Source: an uncultured Chlorobiaceae bacterium
GTDB taxonomy: Bacteria; Bacteroidota; Chlorobiia; Chlorobiales; Chlorobiaceae
Reading direction: 5' to 3'
Length of the DNA: 6,589 nt
NCBI GenBank assembly: GCA_903874585.1
Contig: CAIQSY010000161.1
Location: 1 to 6,589 of the forward strand
The position numbers were made by a program, and so were the translations under genes. Positions 1 through 4,441 of this stretch are shown here, one piece after another. Below the pieces are notes generated by a model. The model searched no databases. It was given only the letters and a program-made list of their open reading frames with translations, and was not told the origin of the DNA. The stretch's first letter is position 1, and each line of letters opens with the position of its first letter.

Positions 1-149
1 ATAATTCTTCCAGCAAGAGAGATGTCTTTTGCTACAACATCAACTCCGGTTCCCTTGGTGTACGCCTGAAGAATAGGAAGCAGCGAGTAGGTAGCCAAAG
101 CTGGTGCCTCGTCAATTTTGGTATAAACGATTGTTGCGTTTTTTGCCAT
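1..149 (-). CDS. icd: NADP-dependent isocitrate dehydrogenase, monomeric type (N-terminal 49 residues, runs off left edge)
   Basis: The ATG is at 149-147 and the frame stays open to the window edge, giving 49 complete codons. The segment begins MAKNATIVYTKIDEAPALAT, continues with YSLLPILQAYTKGTGVDV and ends with DISLAGRI. The DEAPALATYSLLPI and DISLAGRI stretches are the hallmark N-terminus of the monomeric isocitrate dehydrogenase family (about 740 residues), unlike the dimeric Icd family. The enzyme interconverts isocitrate and 2-oxoglutarate plus CO2 with NADP(H) in the cytoplasm. In green sulfur bacteria it works in the carboxylating direction in the reductive TCA cycle; that role is family and lineage knowledge, not visible here. 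Catalytic residues lie outside the window. No good Shine-Dalgarno precedes the ATG (the upstream bases read ATAAAACAG). It follows a 243-nt gap after fabI, so it probably has its own promoter. Confidence 0.85.
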   Translation of the reverse strand, partial: MAKNATIVYTKIDEAPALATYSLLPILQAYTKGTGVDVVAKDISLAGRI

Positions 150-392
150 CTGTTTTATCAGTTTAAGCATTGAAAAAATAATAATAATACAACAAAGACA
201 CTCTAAAAAGAGACTCAAAGAAATCATACCTGACCGCAGGGTAACGATCAGGATGAAAACAGCTATACTTATGTACAATGAAAATCTTCGATAACACAAT
301 CGATGTAACAACAACGCACCAATTATTGAGGGATATTGAGCGCCGGTTATCTACCAAAACGGGAAAACCGATTCGGTATTACTGCATTGAAC
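150..392. other. Intergenic region between fabI and the isocitrate dehydrogenase gene; probable icd promoter region
   Basis: This 243-nt stretch holds no convincing gene. The part next to the icd start is AT-rich, with an AAT triplet run at about 177-189 that reads TATTAT repeatedly on the minus strand, 28-41 nt upstream of the icd ATG. This is a plausible place for a -10 element, but no clear -35 partner is visible. Small inverted repeats occur: TCGAT/ATCGA at 288-303, CCTG/CAGG at 229-240 and ACCG/CGGT at 368-378. The last lies just past the fabI stop and is followed on the minus strand by TTT, but a 4-bp stem is too weak to call a terminator. An open frame on the minus strand (163-357, TTG start) has no recognisable protein character. 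Confidence 0.5.
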
Positions 393-1274
393 TTACTTAG
401 CTGGCGTAAATTCATCAAGCCCTACGCGATCAGCAAGCTCTTTGTCATTCAATACCTCATGAGCAAGCTTGATCATAGGAATTGTTGCTCCCATCGAGCT
501 GTAACCACCATCATGGAAAAGATTCTGCATGGTTACTTTACGGGAGAGATCACTGATAATGGTCATGGCATATTCTGCACACTCCTCCGCTGATGCATTG
601 CCAAGAGGAGACATGAGGTCACTATATTCAAACATTTTTTCAAAACCGGGAATACCACTGCCAGCTTTGGTATAGGTTGGGCTTTGCGATATGGTGTTAA
701 TGCGAATACCATATTTTGCAAGCCGTGGCCCATAGCTGCGAACAATCGATTCAAGCAGCGATTTCGCATCGCCCATATCGGAATATGTCCAATAATTGCG
801 CTGTGAGGCGATATACGAGAGGGCAAGAATGCTGCCGCCATTATTAATTGCCTCATTCTTTAACGCATAAGAGACAATACGGTGCAATGATAACGCTGAA
901 ACATCCAGTGTTTTTACAAACCACTCATAATTGAGATCTTCATACGGCATCTGCTTGCGAATATTCTGCGACATGCCAATAGAGTGGATAATAAAATCGA
1001 CGGATCCGATTTTTTCTTTTAATTCCTTGAAACAGTTATCGACATCCTCATTTTTCGATGCGTCGCACATAATCATCGGAGCATTGCCGCACTGTACCGA
1101 AAGCTCCTCCATGTTGCCAAAACGCAATGCGGCAGCAACGTTGGATATAGCAATCTCTGCACCTTCGCGGTAAGCGTGAATCGCAATCTGCCAGCCGATA
1201 CTGCTCTCATCCAGCGGACCAAAAACGATTCCTTTTTTTCCTTTCAACAAACCATAGTGCGCTTTCTCGGACAT
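393..1274 (-). CDS. fabI: Enoyl-[acyl-carrier-protein] reductase (NADH), FabI, Bacteroidetes/Chlorobi subtype
   Basis: FabI reduces trans-2-enoyl-ACP to acyl-ACP, the last step of each fatty acid elongation cycle, in the cytoplasm. The 293-residue protein is a divergent short-chain dehydrogenase. It has the nucleotide-binding glycine motif at residues 19-27 (G19, S25, I26, G27), D71 at the adenine-contact position, and HSIG at 97-100. The active site is intact: Y154 in LSY, then Y164 and K171 spaced as the FabI Tyr-X6-Lys pair, with the same 10-residue Y154-Y164 spacing as E. coli FabI Y146-Y156. The substrate-loop region has SQSPT (196-200), GSGI (205-208) and F211. The stretch MSPLGNASAEECAEY (221-235) and VTMQNLFHDGG (247-257) match the version typical of Bacteroidetes and Chlorobi. 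M167 and F211 align with E. coli M159 and F203, which contact triclosan, so sensitivity is plausible but inferred. The ATG at 1274 is the only start: the 14 sense codons before it, back to an in-frame TAA, include no GTG or TTG. No clear Shine-Dalgarno is present. The gene stands alone between gaps of 127 and 243 nt. Confidence 0.93.
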   Translation of the reverse strand: MSEKAHYGLLKGKKGIVFGPLDESSIGWQIAIHAYREGAEIAISNVAAALRFGNMEELSVQCGNAPMIMCDASKNEDVDNCFKELKEKIGSVDFIIHSIGMSQNIRKQMPYEDLNYEWFVKTLDVSALSLHRIVSYALKNEAINNGGSILALSYIASQRNYWTYSDMGDAKSLLESIVRSYGPRLAKYGIRINTISQSPTYTKAGSGIPGFEKMFEYSDLMSPLGNASAEECAEYAMTIISDLSRKVTMQNLFHDGGYSSMGATIPMIKLAHEVLNDKELADRVGLDEFTPAK

Positions 1275-1309
1275 GATATAAGCTGATTCTTTAACAAAGA
1301 CTGGGATAA

Positions 1310-1357
1310 ATTCCCTTTAACTCAACATTTTAAACACTAAAGATACAAGATTCCCTT
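1310..1357. repeat. Two copies of ATTCCCTT 40 bp apart upstream of fabI, one overlapping a GGGA-n5-TCCC palindrome
   Basis: ATTCCCTT occurs at 1310-1317 and again at 1350-1357, exactly 40 bp apart start to start. On the coding (minus) strand they read AAGGGAAT, 36 and 76 nt upstream of the fabI ATG. The proximal copy overlaps a small inverted repeat GGGATAAATTCCC at 1303-1315. They are too far from the ATG to act as ribosome binding sites. They could be operator half-sites or chance; no known regulator motif is recognised. This lies in the 127-nt gap between the ArsA-like gene and fabI (1275-1401), which otherwise shows no clear promoter or terminator. Confidence 0.3.
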
Positions 1358-1401
1358 GAAAACCTAAACTCTTTTCTTTTGACTGGCGACAATAGCAATG
1401 C

Positions 1402-2703
1402 TTATATCTTTACTCGCCGCATGGAACGCAGCTTATCGAGCATGTTTTTATTCACGCTCAGTTCAACTTCCTCTTTTTCAACAATAATCTCTTTAAACAC
1501 CACACGAAGTAAATTATCCTCACGGATAAACTTCTCCATTTCAAGGCTGTACAGCGCTCTTGGCAAGGTAATGATCCGCTGGGCTCGATCAACAATCACC
1601 ACAATATCAGTCCCCATCCGTTCGACAGCGACCTCTTCAGCATCTTTAAGGAAGGGGATTTTGATGCAGAGAATCTCCCTTTGATCATCAGTTGCTTCAT
1701 TTTTCTTGCTCTCAATCCAGAAATTCTTGCCGGTATAAAATGTTTTATCGGGCAACTGATCACCAAAAACCATTTTGCTGATTTCGTGAAGAGCATCTGG
1801 CCCTATCGGCTCAGTGCGCTGCAACTGGCAACGGAAAACCGGCGTAGGATAAAATGACTGGTCAATCTCCATCAAATACTTGGTGTGAAGATCAGCCCAA
1901 AATTCAAAATACTCGCCCACCGTTTTTGAGGTAGGAAGAATCTTGTTGATCACAATACCATCGATATTGATGCCGTAGAGATGGACAAACGTATAAGCTC
2001 GTTTGGTTTCAAGGATGGAGAGCTTTTCAGGATTCAGCACCAATCGGAAGGTCACTTCAGGGCTGAGAATAAATTTGTTGATATCCTCCATCTGCTTGAG
2101 CAGCACATTCACTTCGTCAAAAAACTCATCGTCAGGAATGGATTTCCCGCTGAGTGGACGCGCAATTGACGACATACTTTTGTAGAGCTTGAAAAACTGC
2201 TTGCCCATATTGCCACCGATAATGATTTCGGGATAGGCAAGCAGGCGGAGCGTATTGCCGGTTGGCGATGTATCGAGCACAACAGCATCCCATTTGCCGG
2301 ACTGCGACTCATCAAGCAGGCGGCTCAAGGCAAAAATTTCATCCAAGCCAGGCTGGGTAGTCAACTCGGAAGCCATGCCACTGTCGATACCCTTGTTTTT
2401 ATAAGAGGTTGAAACAAATTTCTGAAAACCAGCCATATTCTTCTTCAGCTCATGCACCGTATCGACCTCAAGCCCATAAAGATTCTCTTCAATCTTCTGT
2501 GGATCGTTACGGCTGATACGGGTATTGAAAACATCCGAAAGCGAATGAGCTGGGTCGGAGGACATGATGAGCACCCGTTTACCCTGCCTTGCAAGCGCAA
2601 CCGCCGTTGAAGAGGAGATGGTAGTTTTTCCGGTACCACCTTTTCCCGAATAAATAATAACCCTCGTTTGTGACTGGTCTTCCGTCAAGTCTCTTGACAA
2701 CAT
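1402..2703 (-). CDS. ArsA/Get3-family ATPase with C-terminal HSP20-like (alpha-crystallin) domain, Get3d-like
   Basis: This 433-residue protein is a SIMIBI-class P-loop ATPase of the ArsA/Get3 family. It shows the deviant Walker A SGKGGTGKTT at 19-28 with signature lysine K21 and catalytic-site K26, the A-loop/switch I DPAHSLSDVF at 50-59, and switch II DTSPTGNTLRLL at 144-155, where the usual DTAPTGHT has His replaced by Asn150. Residues about 343-404 form an HSP20-like strand-rich domain (CIKIPFL, DIVVIVDRAQRIITLP). The tail is lysine- and arginine-rich. Only two cysteines are present (C292, C346), with no CxxC zinc pair of eukaryotic Get3 and no arsenite-binding cysteine triad, and there is one ATPase domain rather than the two of the classical arsenite pump subunit. 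Automated labels such as arsenical pump-driving ATPase would therefore mislead. The Get3d subfamily of photosynthetic bacteria and plastids has this architecture and binds tail-anchored membrane proteins; assigning this protein there is inference. The ATG at 2703 has an AAGGGA ribosome-binding-like sequence 8 nt upstream. Flanking gaps of 127 and 115 nt suggest a single-gene unit. Confidence 0.85.
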   Translation of the reverse strand: MLSRDLTEDQSQTRVIIYSGKGGTGKTTISSSTAVALARQGKRVLIMSSDPAHSLSDVFNTRISRNDPQKIEENLYGLEVDTVHELKKNMAGFQKFVSTSYKNKGIDSGMASELTTQPGLDEIFALSRLLDESQSGKWDAVVLDTSPTGNTLRLLAYPEIIIGGNMGKQFFKLYKSMSSIARPLSGKSIPDDEFFDEVNVLLKQMEDINKFILSPEVTFRLVLNPEKLSILETKRAYTFVHLYGINIDGIVINKILPTSKTVGEYFEFWADLHTKYLMEIDQSFYPTPVFRCQLQRTEPIGPDALHEISKMVFGDQLPDKTFYTGKNFWIESKKNEATDDQREILCIKIPFLKDAEEVAVERMGTDIVVIVDRAQRIITLPRALYSLEMEKFIREDNLLRVVFKEIIVEKEEVELSVNKNMLDKLRSMRRVKI

Positions 2704-2710
2704 ATAATAT

Positions 2711-2717
2711 TTCCCTT
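2711..2717 (-). promoter_or_regulatory. Probable ribosome binding site of the ArsA/Get3-like gene
   Basis: On the minus strand AAGGGAA precedes the ATG at 2703 with a 7-nt spacer (ATATTAT). It is a partial match to AAGGAG and sits at a suitable distance. It is the nearest thing to a Shine-Dalgarno here and supports this start. Confidence 0.4.
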
Positions 2718-2738
2718 AGTTAAAGCTCAAAACTCCAG

Positions 2739-2755
2739 AAAAGGCAACGCCTCTC
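2739..2755 (-). terminator. Candidate weak intrinsic terminator after the nitroreductase gene
   Basis: On the minus strand GAGAGGC-GTT-GCCTTTT can fold into a 7-bp stem with a 3-nt loop, with two G-U pairs, the 3' arm itself supplying the T-run. It lies 64 nt past the nitroreductase stop and 36 nt before the ArsA-like ATG, so it could end the helicase-glycosyltransferase-nitroreductase transcript. The stem has only three G-C pairs and the T-run is inside it, so it is weak. A second inverted repeat, TACTCTT/AAGAGTA with a 16-nt loop (2783-2812), lies closer to the stop but lacks an adjacent T-run. Confidence 0.25.
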
Positions 2756-2818
2756 GAAAAGAAAAAACACAATCCTTTAAGCTACTCTTTTTCTTTGGCT
2801 ATCGGAAGAGTAATAATG

Positions 2819-3412
2819 TTAATAAAACTTCAGAAGAATATCTTCAACCATACGTTTAGGCACATGGTGAATATTGTGAGCATCGCGGAAATAGCGCACG
2901 GAATCATGCTCTTCCATCTGGTCAATCACAACGGTTTCGACTGGTTTTCCCAGCGCAATGACCATGAGAATAGAAAAATTCTCAGGGATGTTCAGCAACT
3001 CCCGTATTTGTTTGCGATCAATCGAACCCAGAATACAGCCACCAAATCCCAGCGCTGTGGCACCAAGAAGGATTGTCTGCGCTGCAATACCGCTATCGCA
3101 AGCGACATCTTTGCTTATCTCAACATCATGAAGCATGACGATATAGGCGGTTGGACGTTCGTTTTCCATTGGACCCGACCACTCCGCCAGATAACCTGCC
3201 CACGCCAGAGCGGGATAAAGAGCTGCAACGGTTGCAGGATTGCACACCGCAACATATCGCAATGGCTGAAGATTTTTCGCTGACGGCACATAACAGGCAA
3301 GCTCAACAAGCTCCGTTACAAGCTCTTCGGTAACAGGAGAAGCAGCATCAAACCTGCGGTAACTGCGGCATTTCGTTACAAGCTCCCTGAAGCGCATAGC
3401 AATATCGGTCAA
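2819..3412 (-). CDS. Nitroreductase-family FMN flavoprotein
   Basis: About 197 residues, the usual size of compact nitroreductase-fold NAD(P)H oxidoreductases, which bind FMN as cytoplasmic homodimers. Numbered from the start chosen here, the family pattern is clear: R16-S17-Y-R19-R20-F21 (the phosphate-binding RRSxRxF-like motif), PSAKNLQPLRY at 43-53, DSGIAAQTILLGATALGFGG at about 106-125, ALGKP at 153-157, and a C-terminal HHVPKR at 182-187 shared by many members. The physiological substrate cannot be read from sequence. Three starts are possible: ATG at 3427, TTG at 3412 and ATG at 3397. I chose TTG 3412 because GGAG lies 5 nt upstream and because TTG overlaps the TGA stop of the preceding gene as TTGA, a classic coupling arrangement; the other two have no visible Shine-Dalgarno. 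The ATG at 3397 would also give a family-typical N-terminus (MRFRELV). It is the last gene of the unit with the glycosyltransferase and helicase. Confidence 0.85.
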   Translation of the reverse strand: MTDIAMRFRELVTKCRSYRRFDAASPVTEELVTELVELACYVPSAKNLQPLRYVAVCNPATVAALYPALAWAGYLAEWSGPMENERPTAYIVMLHDVEISKDVACDSGIAAQTILLGATALGFGGCILGSIDRKQIRELLNIPENFSILMVIALGKPVETVVIDQMEEHDSVRYFRDAHNIHHVPKRMVEDILLKFY

Positions 3413-4440
3413 GCGTGCTCCGCCCATGCAGCAGCAGCATATTTTGGAAGCTCATTCCAGTGCCCGCAACCAATCCACTCGGTGATATAATCCACAGTAC
3501 GCGCATAATGCAGTGGCTCTCGACCGGGTAACTGCAACCAATCCGCAAGCACCGCTTCATCGAGGCTATCCATCGCCAAACCGTAGCCAAGTTCAACCAT
3601 ACCAAGTGCATTGGATTGCTGCTCAATCTGCCCGTCGAGGGGACGAAGCAGCAGCTTTTTACCGAGATGTAGCGCCTCGCCAGGCAACTCGAATCCCGCA
3701 TTGCACACCACGCCAGCACACTCCATTAAATCGGCAAGAAAGCCGTCACGCGAATAGCTGCGATAATGCAGGTTGCCGGCATCACTCGCCTCCTCCACCT
3801 TGCCGTAAATAAAGAACTCATAACTGGTAAATGACGCGAGAAAGAGTGTAATATCCTCCAGCTCCTCAAACGGCAGATAGACGAGGACCTTCTCTTTTAT
3901 AACAGCAACTTCATGTGCTGCATAAAGACTTTCAGGAATAACCGGCGGAAAAATCGGCTGATTAAAATGGTTCCAGTGCAACCCTGCATTGTATTGGGCA
4001 GGTGCAAAATTCATCAAGGCGTATTTTTCAAAAAACGTCCCCTTGGCAATCGGAATATCGTAGGGAAAGGCATATTGATGCCCAAAACCCATTGACGGTA
4101 TATTTTTTAATTTTGCCGTCATGGAGGTTATCGGCTCGAAGTCAGTGATAATCAAATCAGTGCCTTTGGTATTGAGCATCATAATATCCGACATCAGACT
4201 GACTAAGTCGAGATGAAACATTGTATCGAGATAATCCAGCTTCCCTTTATAGGTCACGAGTGTCATGCCCTTCATCACGCGGTAAGGCTGAAAAATTTCT
4301 ATCTCCTTCAGCTCCTCCTCTTTTCTGCCACTGAGGATAACCTCAACCTCATGCCCCTCCGACTTGAGCCTGCGCACCAACTCGCGACTGCGGCTGATGT
4401 GGCCATTTCCCGTACCCTGAACCCCAAAAAGGATTTTCAT
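3409..4440 (-). CDS. GT-B glycosyltransferase, MJ1255/VC2487 family
   Basis: This 343-residue protein has the two-domain GT-B layout of the MurG/UDP-glycosyltransferase-like group. The N-terminal domain opens with MKILFGVQGTGNGHISRS, where G9-T-G-N-G-H14 and R17 form the nucleotide-sugar/acceptor glycine loop typical of the family, and carries DLIITDFEP at 95-103. The C-terminal domain has NAGFELPGEALHLGKK at 247-262 and P267, followed by Q271, EQQSNA (273-278) and ELGYG (283-287), the donor-binding signature of this fold. There is no signal peptide or membrane segment, so it is probably cytoplasmic or peripherally membrane bound. The sugar donor and acceptor are unknown; an envelope glycolipid or polysaccharide is a guess. 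The ATG at 4440 comes 1 nt after the helicase stop (TAA-T-ATG) with no clear Shine-Dalgarno, suggesting translation by reinitiation. The C-terminus is alanine-rich (YAAAAWAEHA) and its last codons overlap possible start sites of the nitroreductase. Confidence 0.82.
   Translation of the reverse strand: MKILFGVQGTGNGHISRSRELVRRLKSEGHEVEVILSGRKEEELKEIEIFQPYRVMKGMTLVTYKGKLDYLDTMFHLDLVSLMSDIMMLNTKGTDLIITDFEPITSMTAKLKNIPSMGFGHQYAFPYDIPIAKGTFFEKYALMNFAPAQYNAGLHWNHFNQPIFPPVIPESLYAAHEVAVIKEKVLVYLPFEELEDITLFLASFTSYEFFIYGKVEEASDAGNLHYRSYSRDGFLADLMECAGVVCNAGFELPGEALHLGKKLLLRPLDGQIEQQSNALGMVELGYGLAMDSLDEAVLADWLQLPGREPLHYARTVDYITEWIGCGHWNELPKYAAAAWAEHA
3418..3421 (-). promoter_or_regulatory. GGAG Shine-Dalgarno-like site for a TTG start of the nitroreductase
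   Basis: GGAG (within GGCGGAG on the minus strand) lies inside the last codons of the glycosyltransferase gene, 5 nt before a TTG at 3412-3410 that overlaps the TGA stop at 3411-3409. It favours this start over the ATGs at 3427 and 3397, though the spacing is slightly short and TTG starts are uncommon. Confidence 0.35.
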
Positions 4441-4441
4441 A

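Noticed and set aside
163..357. 64-codon minus-strand frame with TTG start in the fabI-icd gap
   Set aside because: Its composition follows the AT-rich DNA (the YYYYFF run comes from the triplet repeat), it has no Shine-Dalgarno and no recognisable similarity. A real small protein cannot be fully excluded.
368..378. ACCG-ATT-CGGT hairpin just after the fabI stop as a terminator
   Set aside because: The stem has only 4 bp with a short T-run after it; too weak to call.
1402..2703. Arsenic resistance locus
   Set aside because: The ATPase lacks the arsenite-binding cysteines and the second ATPase domain, and no arsB, arsC, arsD or arsR lies nearby.
2704..2718. TATTAT immediately before the ArsA-like ATG as a -10 promoter element
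   Set aside because: It abuts the ATG, so transcription would begin inside the gene; the AAGGGAA beside it is better explained as a ribosome binding site.
2783..2812. Inverted repeat TACTCTT/AAGAGTA after the nitroreductase stop
   Set aside because: Seven AT-rich pairs around a 16-nt loop and no T-run directly after the stem; not a convincing terminator.
2795..3283. 162-codon open frame on the plus strand
   Set aside because: Antisense to the nitroreductase, which has clear family motifs; no domain or ribosome binding site seen.
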